A stretch of DNA of 64,000 nt from Moniliella sp. 'wahieum' (lineage: Eukaryota; Basidiomycota; Moniliellomycetes; Moniliellales; Moniliellaceae). The first letter of the stretch is position 1; every line of letters starts with the position of its first letter. This document shows positions 10,132 through 22,167 of this stretch, piece after piece. Below the pieces are notes generated by a model, which had not been told where the DNA came from, did not search any database, and saw only the letters and a program-made list of their open reading frames with translations. The position numbers and the translations under genes were made by a program. The stretch is from positions 868,001-932,000 of the forward strand of contig RSEE01000011.1 of NCBI GenBank assembly GCA_003971905.1, written 5' to 3'.

Positions 10132-12951
10132 TCACAAGTCATCCAACGAATCGTAGTCGTCCGTCAAAAACGGAGCGAGCATCTCGGTCTCAATCTCCGT
10201 CCCATCGGGCAACTGGATAGATCCTTGTGAGAGCGGGGCGCGCCGATTGCGACCCTGGTTCGTGCGGGCGGGTGCGGGAGGGAGGCGGAGGCGCGGGGCG
10301 GAAAGCCGGACCACCAAGGGTGGAAGCAGGCCTTGTCCTCCCCGACTGCGGGGCAGACGGCACGCGTGACGAGGACGCAGCGGATGGATCGGAGCCCGAG
10401 CCCGATCCCGAGCCAGGGATCGAGGCCTCGTGGGGGGGTGACTGGCGGGCGTAAGCTCGGTTCCCTAGATGGAGGTGTACGAGGGGATTGGGGCCTGCGG
10501 TCCAAGGAGCGGTCCAAGGGTCCGGGTTGAGCTTGCCGGTCAGCAGGTCCCATTGGCGGGTTAGGAGGGGACGCCGAAGCTGTGTCGTCCGGTGTGGCGG
10601 CGACGGTGGGGCGCGGCCGCTTGGGCGGGTGAGGACCGACGGATTCGTCAGACGGATCCGAGTCGTTGGATCGCTTTTGACCCTGCATAGTGGGCGTCAC
10701 GGTGGCTGCGATAGCTGTGCTGTAGGTCCCAGCGCAGGAGATGGACTGTGCGTTTGCATTGTGTCGAGGTCGGGCCGTGCGGCGTTGGTGGGAGCAGGAG
10801 GGCGAGGGACAGGCCACGGTTCAGCAGGGGAAGGCGCAGCCATAGGACCAGGGGGTGGCACCGTAAGTGGGGGCGGAGGTGGTGGGGGACCTTCTTCATC
10901 GCTGTCGTCCAGAGTCAGATCGATCACGCCGCTCGTCCCGCCACTTGGACGTGCTCTTGGAGCTTGTGAAGGTCGTGGGGGGGTGGAAATGGCAATCGCA
11001 CCTCCGGTCTCTTGGTCCATCTTGCCACTGGCAGGCCAGGCTCTGCTGGAACGACAGAAGCCGACGTGTTGGGCGGTTCGACTGCCGGGTGTTCATCCTC
11101 ATCTGAATCGTCTCCCACGGCAATTTCATCTCGGTTGGGCAAGTGCCACTGGCCATCGGGCTCGATAATTACACTGTCCACATTAGGATCCAGCTTCTCG
11201 ATAATCTCTTGGACATACTCGTCGACCCGGACATCGTCCCAGTCGATCACCTTGTTGCACACGGGGCATTGCCAGTTGGGCGAAGCCTCATTCGACCGCA
11301 AAAACGCGATAGGGTCAAAACATTGCGTGTGGGTGCACTTGTACGAACGGGCGGGCACTCTGAGGCGCTCAAGGCTCAGCTGGACAGCGCAAAGCGAGCA
11401 CACGTCAGACGCACGCATTCAAACATGGGGGGGGAAAGGACATACTGGACAAGTCAACGGCATTTCCACTGCTCCCATAATAACATCGTCGTCATCAGCG
11501 AGGGAGCGCATCAGTTTCAGCTCCTCTTCTTTGGGCAAGATTTTGGTTTTGAGAGTGGCGAGAATCTTGGCAGGGCGGATCACCTCGGCCCAAACAAGAC
11601 CTAAGTCGAATTCGGCCGCAGTGTATCGGTAGACAAACTCTGCATGATTGGTGCCGGGTTTGATGTGGCCTGTTACCACAGAAGACCCTATTGAAGGAGG
11701 AGCCAGCTTGGCCAGCTGAGGCATTCCAACTTGTCCTGGATGCTTCTTATTCCCCTTGAACGAGAAGGGAGTGCGGCGGTTATTGATTTGCAGTTCGGCA
11801 GTGGAGGGAAAAAGCACAGGTGCTTTGGTCTTGTTGTACTCGGCGTACAACAGCGAACGGTGCGGGGCAGAAACGAGGTAGATAACATGAGTCGGATTTT
11901 CGCCCATGATTTGGCGGACCATCGGCTGGGTCAAAATGAAATGGAACCGAGCCGTACGCGGCTCCTTAGCGGGGGGGCACCGGGCCACCGGCGCGAGGAA
12001 GCGCAGTGGCTTGAACAGAGGAAAGGGCTTGAAGGGCATGTCGGATAAATCAATATGCCAAGGCATCACGTGGGCGCCTGACTGTACGGGAATCGTCCGG
12101 CGAATGGGGCCAGGCGGGGGGGCGACGGCGGAGTGAACACGTGGGTTGTGTCAGGCACCTCACAACCTCTCACTGAGGTGGCTAGGGCACGGCTGGGATT
12201 TGGTGGCTGGGAGGGCCCGGTATTGGGTGGCCTAGTTCGGGTGGGATGGGAGGATGAAGACGAGTGTTTATAGAGACAATACCTAGGGCGATGTTGGTGG
12301 CGGTTGGGGAGACAGTGACTGGTTGTCCATGGCTTCGGGTAGAAGGATTTGGATGTAGCCCGGTGGTGGGTGGTAAGTGACGGTGACAGCCCTGTCAAAG
12401 GTCATTTGGACATCCACCATTTTGAGAAGGTACATCATCGCATTGTCGCCCGATGGCCCCATCTCTTCCAAGCGTTCAGTGACGTTGATGATGCGTCGGA
12501 TCAAGAGTGCCTTGCGACCATTATGGCTGATACGGTAGCCAAGGCTGTCGAGAGCGCGGATGACGGCTTGAAGCTGGGGGATGCGCAAACTGGTGAGAGT
12601 AGATTCCAGCGATACCAAGTGCTCGAATGGGAGGCTGCGAGGAGGTTTAGCGGGAACTTCGACGAGGGACCAGCCAGGGAAGGCGGGTCTGGGCGGAGCG
12701 GGTGCAGTGGGTGGTGGGTGCAGTGGGTGCAGTGGGTGCCGTGGGTGCTGTGCTGTGGGCGCAGCCGGGGTGGCAGGCGGGCGACCCGCTTGGGTGCCGC
12801 CACGGACGGCGCTCATGGGCTGATGGTGGTGGTGGAGGGCGAGGGGCCAAGGGCGGACGGACCGACGCGGCGCGCCACCAGACTGACAACCGCGTAGGAT
12901 TACCTGTCCGAAGAGATTGCAGTCCGTCAGCAGCCGTGGCATGGGCTCCAT
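10132..12951 (-). CDS. Siz/PIAS-type SUMO E3 ligase
   Basis: The ATG at 12951 starts exon 1, with a proline-rich lead and then a SAP-like helix pair (LTSLRIPQLQAVIRALDSLG, chromatin/DNA targeting). Intron 12082-12282 (201 nt) follows. Exon 2 (12081-11446) holds a PINIT-type domain beginning MPFKPFPLFKPLRFL. Intron 11380-11445 splits the SP-RING after LTCP. Exon 3 gives LSLERLRVPAR, then zinc ligands in YKCTHTQCFD and WQCPVCNKV. A SUMO-interacting motif VIDLTLDDSDEE lies near 10910-10950, then a Pro-rich tail with the basic PPKRPRP and an acidic C-terminus ending at 10132. Siz/PIAS proteins attach SUMO to nuclear proteins such as PCNA or septins. Frame breaks lie before intron 1, before the SIM and in the tail. 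It is divergent from PUS7. Confidence 0.88.
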
Positions 12952-13011
12952 TCAAATGTTCATCCATCGAGTTCATCGATCATCTTCATCTCATTCCGCC
13001 CCGCCGGAACA

Positions 13012-13020
13012 GCACGTGAC
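13012..13020. promoter_or_regulatory. E-box GCACGTGAC
   Basis: The reverse complement is GTCACGTGC. It lies in the 226-bp divergent promoter between the SUMO ligase and PUS7, about 60 bp from the former and 160 bp from the latter. The same word occurs upstream of several other genes in the window. Confidence 0.5.
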
Positions 13021-13177
13021 CCGCTTTGGCTGTGGCCGTTCCAATTTCGCGGTGCAAGTGGATTCCCCCCCTTGGATATTTTTTTGCTGTCCACGAGAGC
13101 CCACGCTCCACAGCCAACAGGCACGCGCACGCTGGCCATCCGTTCCCATCCCATCCGCCTTCATTTTCCACCCCCGA

Positions 13178-16036
13178 TGGACCATCCGCCCCCCCACTCG
13201 CCCACCCCGCCGCCGAGCCGTCGAAGCGCGTGCGCATCGGCTCTCCGGAGCCCGCGTCTCCGGCATCTCCAGCACCTCCTTCCGACCCCCAGGGCGGCGC
13301 CATGGCCGCTGCGCTCACCCGCCAGGCCGACAAGAAGGCTGTGCACGAACGGACGTGGGCGTGGAGGAATACCTCTCCTCCCAGCTCGCGCCGTTCCCGC
13401 TGTGATCAAGCAGCGTTTTCCGACTTTCAAGTGCGCGAGATCACCTTTGATGGGCAAATCTGTCGTCTGACAGCGGACGATCTGCTGCCCCCGCCCGGCC
13501 CGCTGCGCCAGCGCCTCGAGCGCGAACAGGCTGAGTTTCTGCATCCTGAACTGGTCCAGGAGCGCTGGCCAAGGAACAGGCCGAACGCGACGCTCGTCTT
13601 TCTGCTACCCAATCCTTCCTCCACCAACGGGCTTGGCCTGACGACGCACCGGCCCGCCTTGCCGCGGACGGGTGGAGCGAGCGGGAGATACAGCAGATCC
13701 ATGATCTTTGGCTTGCGGGGCCACTCAAACCGGGTCAAGGCCAAGGAGCGAATGGGGCGGGCGATCCGCCAAAAAAGGAAGAGGAAAGCACGACGACGGC
13801 CCCCTCGGCTGCTGCCGCGCCGGACGCACGGGGGAAACGCACCAACAAAGGCAAAATCAACGCAAACCCTCTGCTCCTGTCGATACGCGTGTCGTGCTCT
13901 GTCGCACGTACATGGACCGGGACATGCGTACTGCGGCGCATGCAACGATCCGGAGCCTGTTCCGAGAACACTTGACTTCGTCGGCCGTCACTGCGCAGCA
14001 AGCCAAGAAGTTGGATCCAGAGATGGAAGTGGAGGATGCGATTCTGAATGCGCCAGCGGACAATGGCAATGTGCCCCAACCATTTTTGACACTGCGATGG
14101 ACCAAGGGGAAAGTGGACAACCGTCGTGTCACCTCGTCTGACGAACTGGCAGCCAACCAAGCCCACCCGCCATTTATCACGTTTCTGCTGCAAAAGACCA
14201 ATCGGGAACTGTACGACGCAGCGGGCATCTTGACGCGCAACTTGGGCATGCAGCACAAGAGCGGTACAGTCACCCCTGCTCTCGCCTTTGCCGGGACGAA
14301 GGACAAGCGAGCGGTGACCACACAGGCCGTCACATTCAAACGGGGCAAGAAGACGGTAGAAGATGTGTACCTGGCGCTGAACCGGATTCTTGCACCGCAG
14401 CATTACCGTGCTGGCCAGGCCGGCCGCGACTCGGCGGGGCGACCGACGAGCCACAAGAGGAAAGGTACCGGTCCCTCGGACAATTGGGACAAGGATCGAA
14501 CGAGCTTGTTGGATGCCCTGACGCGGCGGGCGCCCAATGCGGTCCGGGTTGGCCGTTGGCCTATGTGCACCAAGAACTTCGACTTGGGTTTCTGCAAGGC
14601 AACGAGTTTGTCATTACGCTGCGCAATGTGAGCCGCGTCCAGCCAGGTGGACTGGGCGCCACTGCCGCGCTAATCCGACGATGCCAACGCGAGGCTGAGG
14701 CCGAGGCCGAACCACAACCGAGGTCGGGGTCGGAGGAGGAAGCGGCGGCGTCGGACCCCGAGTTGGAAGGGTTGGTGGCCCAAGCGATCCACGCTGGGAG
14801 AACAAGGGTGCATCAATTACTTTGGCTGCAGCGGTTTGGTACGACCAACGTTTCGACCCATGCGATTGGCGTGCTGATCTTCAAGGGCGACTACAAGGGC
14901 GTGGTGGATCTCATCATGGCCGACCGCATCACCGACAATCCTACCACCGCCCAGGCCCGCGCCGAGTACCGCGCGGGCAACTTGCAAAAAGCGTACTATG
15001 GTCTACCTCGCTCGTACGTGGGCGAGCGGGCGATCGTAGGACGCATGATTGACAATGAGCGCGCGGACGGGAGCACGATTGGTTCTTGATCCTCCAGGGC
15101 GTCGCGCGCAATTTGCGCATCATGTACTGCCATGCGTACCAGTCGTACGTGTGGAACAAGTGCGTCTCCGCTCGTCTGCGACGGGGGCGCAAAGTGATGG
15201 TCGGGGACTACGTCTTGGCTGATAAGCACGCGTCCTTGTCTGAGGAGGATGTCGATGGGGGCGACGCTGCTGCCGATGACGAGGAGGAGGGGGGGGGACG
15301 GGGGGAACCAACAGAATCCGACCCAGTCAATCCCAATGCCAAGAAAACCGACCGTCCCTCACTCCCGGCAGTCAAGGTGTTGACAGAGCAAGATGACCTG
15401 TCGCAATACACGCTGGCGGACGTGGTGATGCCCATGCCCGGGAGCGAGGTGCGGATCCCGGAGGATACGTGGCTAGGCCAAGAACTGGGACGGATTTACG
15501 CGTCGGATGGGCTGTCGCAACAGAGCATGTACTCGTCCGATTGGAAAGAGTACCGTATGCGTGGTGTGTACCGCCACATGGTCACTCGACCTCGCAACGT
15601 GCGCGCCAAACTCATTCGCTACACCGATCCCGAAGTCGACTTGACCGTCTCGGACGAAGATGCGGCGCTGGCACAGTTATGGCAGGACGGGCTCAGGGGC
15701 CCGTCCAACCCCCCCATTGACCCCACGACAGCCGCTGCGTTGGCGCCGCCGCCGCTGGGCCAAGCCGAGCTGGTCACAGAGGGTCAAGGGCCCTTCTTGG
15801 CGTTGCAGCTGGTGTTTGAGCTGCCCGTGTCGACGTATGCGACCATGGTGCTGCGAGAGGTGCTCAAGTCGGACACATCGCCCGAAGTGCAGCGCTTGCT
15901 CACGCTCAGCGGCGCCGATCGCAAGTATCGTGGGATGGGCCAGGATGCCCACCTCAAGGACGAGTCGGACAAGGACCCAGAACAGGGTGCCACACAACTT
16001 TCTACCGAGCCTCCCCGCCTGAAAGCGAGCCGCTAG
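13178..16036 (+). CDS. PUS7: tRNA pseudouridine synthase Pus7 (TruD family)
   Basis: TruD-family enzymes isomerise uridine to pseudouridine in tRNA, snRNA and mRNA. The N-terminus is basic and proline-rich (EPSKRVRIGSPEP), followed by EEYLSSQLAPFP and VREITFDGQICRLT. The catalytic Asp is in FAGTKDKRAVTTQ near 14292-14330. Later landmarks are QGNEFVITLRNVSR, QRFGTTNVSTHAIG, and MYCHAYQSYVWN opening the C-terminal part. A long acidic insert (DDEEEGGGRGE) lies near 15280. The C-terminal ORF is open from about 15086 to the TAG near 16036. At least six apparent single-base losses break the frame, for example near 13410, 13430, 14600 and 14820. ATG 13178 is the best start, but a frame change is needed just after it, so the start is uncertain. 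Convergent with the WD40 gene, 200 bp apart. Confidence 0.88.
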
Positions 16037-16235
16037 CATCTTAATTGACGGAACCTCATCGTTCCTGCCCCGACCTGTCTCTCGTATCTCACCTATACAG
16101 CCATGGTCAAGCTTTAGGGAGCATAGAGAGCTGAAAGACTAGATTTCCTGGACCAAAACAAACCAACATCACTGCATGACCGTGCATGACACTCACCCTC
16201 AGTAGATTGGCCAAGGATCATAATGACCTCCGCGA

Positions 16236-18072
16236 TTAACGCATGTCCCATAGCTTTACGCTGGCATCCCGGGCGAGCACCCTACTCCATTCGCCAGCTT
16301 CTGCATCCGAGTCGGAGGAGATGGCAGAAGGCGATGTGTCTGACGAGGAAGAGGAGAGAAGGTGCAGCTGGAGGCGATTTGGCACAGGCGGACAACAGGG
16401 AAGGAGGAGTGGAGTTAGGGGGAGTACCTGCGCCCGGAGTGGGTTGCGGAGTTGAGACGAGGCACTGCTGTCGTCCGAATCGCTGTCCGAAGACTCGGAT
16501 GAAAGGGAGGGGAAGTGACGGGAGCCTGCGGTAGTCAGCAGCATGGGGTAGTAAGGGTGGAACGCACAGGATGAGACCACATCTGCACAGGCAAGTACAC
16601 AAAGAAGAAGAAGAAAAGAAAAAGAAAAAAGAAAACAGGAGTGAGAAGCCTAGGGCTGCAAACGGGAAAAAGGGGTCGGAGACGAACCGTTGTGAGCACG
16701 GAAAGAAACCGTTGGCGAGCGGAGGAGCCCGAGAGAGCGGTCCAACAGTGTATCTTCCGACACGTCATAGAGATGCACCACCCCATCGTCCTTGGCTCCC
16801 GAAGCCAGCAAGGTACTTTGGTTGTCGACAGAGAACATAATTCGTTGGTTGGTTGCATACTTTTCGGGAACAAGGTCGGGCGGCTGAAGCACAGCAACCA
16901 AAGCCGCGGCGGGAGCTGCGCGATGTAAAGTCGAGTGGGTTCTGTTGGACCATACTTCGAACGCGGGACGTATAGGCCGGTCCCGAGAGAGAGGGGTACG
17001 CGCAGCAACGGCCGGCGCAGCATGGCGTGGGATGTACCGCAAATCGTACACCAAGATGCGCCCTGGAAAGCGGCGTTGGGAAACCGCCATGAGGTACGGG
17101 CAGCCAGGAAGAAGAGTGATTTGCGAAACGGCCTCGGGGGGTTCGGTACGCCCCGCACCGTTGGAGTGGGACGTGGGCAGACCAACCCTCCACCCTGCGA
17201 CACAAGCGTTCAACCCGAGCAATTCGACTTGCTGCGTCCGTTGGGGGTCCCACTCGCTCCGACTGCCAAACCCTGCCAACAAACAGAGACACGCAGTGTC
17301 GTACAGCCCGATGGACCCATCGGATGTGCCGATCGCAAGCAGCTCTGACGACTCGTCATCCAAGCCCTGGGGGATCAACGTGAGGCAAGTCACAATTCCC
17401 CTCTGTCCGAGGGGGCCCCTTGTGCGTGCCAAGGACGGAGCCTGGGACCGAATGCGCTGCAGGGCAGCATGGCCAGCGCGCAGTCCAAGTGGCACCCGCG
17501 CTGCTACGCACGTGGTTGGGTGGGTTACGTCCACCAGCGCGAGCGTGGCATTGTCCAGGCCGGCGTACAAGACGGCCATAGGCCCAGGCACGCCCTGAGC
17601 AGCAGGCGGGGCAGGGACAATCAGCGCACTGTACGCCGCAAGCAGCGTTTCGGTGTGGCTCGGCACCGCATAGGCGTACCTGGTCTGGCCCGAGTGGGCA
17701 TCGACCAGGCGCAAGGGCGTGTCACGGGCGGAGAGGAGCAGCATCCAGGATGCCTCGTCCGAGGCGCCGCCATAGGCAAAGGGATACCACTGGGTGGTGA
17801 GCAGCGGCGATGGGCTGGCGATCTCCATCGTCAGATCCAAGGACAGAGACGTGTGGCCGTCGGCCTGGCCGACGCGGTACACACATACTCGATGGTCGTC
17901 GCGCTGGAGGAGGAGGTGGGAGCCGCCGTCGGGCGACCAGGCGGCGGCGCGGGGGAAGCGCACGTGGCACTGGTACGGCTGGTGGACAGAGGCGAGGGGT
18001 GGGGAGGGTGTCTGTGCTGGCGGCGGCGCGCACGGCGGTGAGGGCAAGGGCAGTGGGGAGAGGGGCCGGCAT
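16236..18072 (-). CDS. WD40 protein of the WRAP53/TCAB1-Swt21 group
   Basis: Exon 1 (18072-16688) and exon 2 (16582-16236) are joined across a 105-nt GT-AG intron. WD-like blades include FPRAAAWSPDG, LLLSARDTPLRLVDAHSGQT, AIGTSDGSIGLYD, PGRILVYDLRY, NQRIMFSVDNQSTLLASGAK and, after the intron, DVVSSCAFHPYYPMLLTTAG. A Ser/Asp-rich insert precedes the final DASVKLWDMR. This order matches WRAP53 homologues, which bind small Cajal-body RNAs and telomerase RNA in animals; yeast Swt21 acts in mRNA biogenesis. The function in this fungus is inferred only. The only ATG upstream of the conserved core is at 18072 in another frame, so one base is probably missing between it and the core. Confidence 0.8.
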
Positions 18073-18553
18073 GGCGAGGAGCTAATAGGGCGGCGGCTTC
18101 GGACGCAGTCGTCTGGACTGGACTGGCGAGGAATATGTTGGGCAACATTTCAACTGGGCGGGTGCGTGTCTGGAGTCGAGTGATGGGCCGCAGGCAGTAC
18201 GCCGCAGTCGCAGACAAGCGCGCCCCAGAGCGTCTCCCCCTTGGCCCCACTGGGCCCCAGCCGCCCAGCCAGCCAGCCAGCCCAGGTGTTCTGCTCTGGC
18301 TGCCCCCCCCCCACCACCTCCGCCGCCTCCTTGACGGCCACCGCCCCGCCCGCGGTGCCCGACACTCGTTTCCCCACTCCCACTCCCCCACCTCTCCTCA
18401 CCCGCCGGGCCCGGCTGCCTGGGTGTCTGTCCGCACGTCGCAGCGCAACCCTGTCGCCAGGTCATGCAAGTGCTTTGAGGCTGCTGCTTGCCCTGCCTGC
18501 CCTGCTGTTTCGTCTTGCCTCCCCTGCCTCCCCTCTTTGCATTCTGCTGCGCC

Positions 18554-19897
18554 ATGGGCATCCTGTGCTGCAAGCCCGACCCCGTCAACTACGATGGCCC
18601 TGTCGACCTCTACCACTTCAACCTCCTCCGCGCCGTTGGCCGCGGCGCCTTTGGCAAGGTCCGCGTTGTCCAACACAAGCAGACCAAGGCACGTACGCTT
18701 TCCTTCGCCTACCCCCTCAATGCACCACTGACCCCTCTCCCCTTATCCTCGCTTGTCCTACTCCACAGAACCTGTACGCGCTCAAGTACATCAACAAAGC
18801 CAAGTGCATCAAGATGCACGCTGTCTCCAACGTCATCCAGGAACGCATGCTGGAGGAGATCGAAAGCCCCTTTATCTGCAACTTGCGTGTACGTATTCTT
18901 TTTTCTTTCGTTCTGCACGAGCAGGCAGGTCTCTGACCCGATCTTCGTTCCTACTTTTTTTTTCCCCTCCCACCTCCCAGTATGCATTCCAAGATGACGA
19001 GAATCTCTTTATGGTGCTGGACCTAATGCTTGGTGGTGACCTGCGCTTCCACCTTGACCGGAATGGCAACATGCGCGAAGATATCGTCCGCTTCTATGTT
19101 GCCGAGCTGTCCCTTGCACTGGACTATCTGCACGGCATGCAAATTGTGCATCGTGATCTCAAGCCCGACAATGTCTTGCTGGATGACCGGGGGCATGTAG
19201 CTTTGACCGACTTTAACATTGCTGTGCACTACTCTTCCCGCCGGATGCTCACCTCGGTCGCTGGGAGCATGGCGTACATGGCGCCGGAAGTGCTGGCCAA
19301 ACGCGGCTACCTTTCTGCAGTCGATTGGTGGTCGTTAGGGGTGATGGTGTATGAGATGTTGTTTGGTCATCGACCCTTCAAGGGCAAAACCAATTCGTCC
19401 CTCACCAACGCGATCTTGCACGCTCGGTATGTCTTCCCGGACAACATCTCCGAAATTGTCTCTCCTGAAGCCGTGTCGTTCGTCAAGGCCTGCCTTGAAC
19501 GCGACCCGGCCAAACGGCTAGGCGCAGGCGGCCTCGCCGAGCTTCAGGCGCACCCTTGGTTTTCCGGTATGGACTGGACCGCCATTGCCAAGAAAGAAGT
19601 GACACCACCTTTTCAGCCTGACGTACGTCGTTCCCTCCTGCGCTCTGTCCTCGTGTTCTTGCTTGGTGTACTGACCTACCCACCCGCCTTGGCCCACAGA
19701 ACAAGCGGGCCAACTTTGATGCGTCCCACGAGCTGGAAGAACTGTTGCTGGAAGAAAACCCACTCAAGGCGCGTCGAAGAAAAGAAGATGTCGACCTGGA
19801 CTCCTTGTCGCCCGAGATGCGGTACATGGAAGAACACTTTTTGCCCTTTGACCATCTCAAGCAACGTCGCAAATCCTATTCCCCAGCTCGGACATGA
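18554..19897 (+). CDS. YANK-type Ser/Thr kinase (STK32 group)
   Basis: Four exons: 18554-18688, 18769-18888, 18981-19622, 19700-19897, giving 364 residues with no frame break. Residues 2-6 (GILCC) fit N-myristoylation plus palmitoylation. The Gly loop GRGAFGKV is at 29-36, ATP lysine K51, HRDLKPDN 142-149, and the metal-binding motif is DFN (162-164) instead of DFG, a hallmark of the YANK subfamily of AGC kinases. MAPE and WWSLGVMVYEM follow. The C-terminal tail (NKRANFDASHELEELLLEEN) resembles the STK32 tail. Intron 1 has a GC donor (AAG|GCACGT); the other donors are GTACGT. It likely acts at membranes; substrates are unknown. It shares a 481-bp divergent promoter with the WD40 gene. Confidence 0.93.
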
Positions 19898-22167
19898 GCC
19901 GCGCCAATAGCTCCCAAGTCGACCAACCTTTGGGCGAAACAACTCCGATGACCATTTGCCTCTGCCTCGCCACCGGGGCAAATGAGCCTTGGTGCGCCCC
20001 CGGCAACAGGAATGAGCTCGGTACTGCAAACCCCTAGAACGGGCAAAACTAAGCGGACCTACTACTACCCGCTTCGACCGCCTCGCGTCCCGCCTCCCAG
20101 CTCCTTCCCATTCTCCCGCCCAGGCCTCCTTGCCCGACCAGCAGGCGGGTCGAGCGCGGTTGCAGGGCAATGGCCGGCGTCGGTGCCGGTGCTGTCCAGC
20201 AAGGTCTGCTGGGGAAGACGGTGTGGTAGGGGCGTATGCGAGTGCAGTGGCGAGGTAAGCGTGGTGGGTTGCGTGGTGGGTGTGTTGGTCGCAAGGTGTA
20301 GACTGCCACCACCCTGTCTTGTCTCTTTTGCATACTGAGGCTCCCGATCGATCGTTCTCTCGTGACACCGTGCTACTTGCTCGCCTTGTCCGCGTCCCCC
20401 CACCCTCTCGTTGGCTGTGCTATCTGGTTGGAGGTCTGGGGGACCTGAGGCTGGAGGTTGGATTTGAACTCAATGTCCAGACCCCAGTTCCAGGTCTCTT
20501 GGTTCGATCACGCGCCGTGATGGGCACACCTACATCTCAAGATGGGTGGCCAAAACATACGATACCCTGGTCTGACAGACACTTGTGCTCTGCTCTCCCT
20601 CTCTGGTCGACGCCTTTCTCTTCTTCTTTCTCATGCTCTCATCTCCCGTCCGCGTCAGTGCCAGGTCGATTAGCGCTTAGATCTTAGACCCTTTCCCTCT
20701 CATGTCACATGTCCATGTCATTGTCCTGTCGAATGGGAAGGCTGGGAACTAGAAGCTTGAAGCTTGAAGTTTGAAGTTGAAGCGAGACTGCTGGACCGAC
20801 ACTGGTGACGCGGTGACGGGAGTTGCTGCTTAAAGAGCTTAAAGCCGCTTGCAACTCGCCCACACTGGCGATACTTGTCACGGGCGGGCGCCGCCAGGGG
20901 GCCCGCCCCGGGGTTTTTGGGGTACAATCCCTGAGGCGACGGTAGGTCGACTCACGGTAGTTTCGCGCTTGGGCTGGTTGGTGTATCCGAGCGGAGCTAG
21001 GGACGAGGAGAGGCGGGCGGCTGCACGTGTGGCAAGGCTACGTCACCGGCTTGGGCCGGTAGGTCCGTAGTAACGTGTCTGAAGCCTCCGGGACTTGGGG
21101 ACGGGAGGAGGCAGAGGGGGACAAACACTTCCTCAAATGAGACTGGGAATCGACGCGACCAAAGGAGGGCTCGCGCGACTGGACTGACGAAGGGCTGGAG
21201 GACGAGGTCGGAGGAGATGTCGGACGCTAACAAGAGGAGCTGCCTGTACTGGATCAATTGGCTGGAAAACGGGCAGGGGTCGGACAGGATAGGCGGGAAA
21301 GGACGAGAGGATGACGAGAGGATGACGAGAGGATGACGACAGTGGAGACGAGAATGGAAGGTGGGGGAAAAGATCCCCATCAACCAGGGGTAGGTACAGG
21401 TAGGATCGCGGGGGCGACTATTGCCGCGCGGATGCATGGCCCTTCGGCCACGATGCTTAATTTAGCCAAACATCATCACACTTGGTTGGCCTGCTGAGCA
21501 CGCTCTACTGGGCATGTGCGGAGCAGGCGGGCCTTAGCTTCGGCCGGACCATCTCGAGTCGGCCGCAGCCCGTGACACACATGCTCCATTCCACTCCTCC
21601 TTCAGCAAAGGTAGTGGCGAGACGAGCTGAAAGCCACGCCGAGGGGTGGCCAGAGCAGGTGTGGGATGGGTCGGGGCGGAGTGCATACTGACCGTGACCA
21701 GTTGACAGATCAAATGCAGGGTGAGAGATTGCGACTGGGCTGCGCTGAGCATCTGCGATCTGACATGCATCTGCCACCAACTACCCTCCCGACGCTCGCC
21801 GAGGCGCGAGGGCTGCTGTTCGGGTCCAGACGCTGGGACGGAGCGAGGGACGAGTGACGTAACGATGGTACGGCCGGCTGCGGCAGAGGCCAGCGGCCAC
21901 CTGCCGCGGGTTCGCAACGGATGGGAGGCGCGCGGGCAGCAGCCCCCGGCAGCGCGCCCCACGCAGCGCAAGGCTGCCGCCGTGCCGCGGTGCTCAGCGC
22001 AGCCGCGAACGCTTCACGACCAGCTGGAAGCAGCATTGATGGGTCACGTGCCTCCCACCCAGGCTGAGTTTTATGGCATGCTGCTTACGGCGCATCTGCC
22101 CTTGTCTCCTGCGCCTTCCACCCCCTGCTCCCGCCCTCGCTCCCTCCCCATCACTCCCACCCCCTCC
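19898..22167. other. Intergenic 2.3 kb with tandem words
   Basis: No gene recognised. It contains GAAGCTT/GAAGTTT heptads at 20752-20783 (reverse-strand TCA words) and an 11-nt tandem (GAGAGGATGAC, about three copies) at 21305-21338. Open frames are long on both strands only because of high GC. Confidence 0.45.
22043..22051. promoter_or_regulatory. E-box GTCACGTGC
   Basis: Nine-base match to the word seen in the PUS7, eIF4E/Mdv1 and (in part) Lon and OB-gene promoters. It lies 117 bp upstream of the proposed ATG of the Sec14-like gene. Confidence 0.5.

Noticed and set aside
12349-12897. 182-residue plus-strand ORF
   Set aside because: Shadow of SUMO ligase exon 1 (SAP region) on the opposite strand.
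12899-12924. A 21-nt intron-like GTAATC...GTCAG in the first SUMO ligase exon
   Set aside because: Far shorter than any functional spliceosomal intron and the frame is open without removing it.
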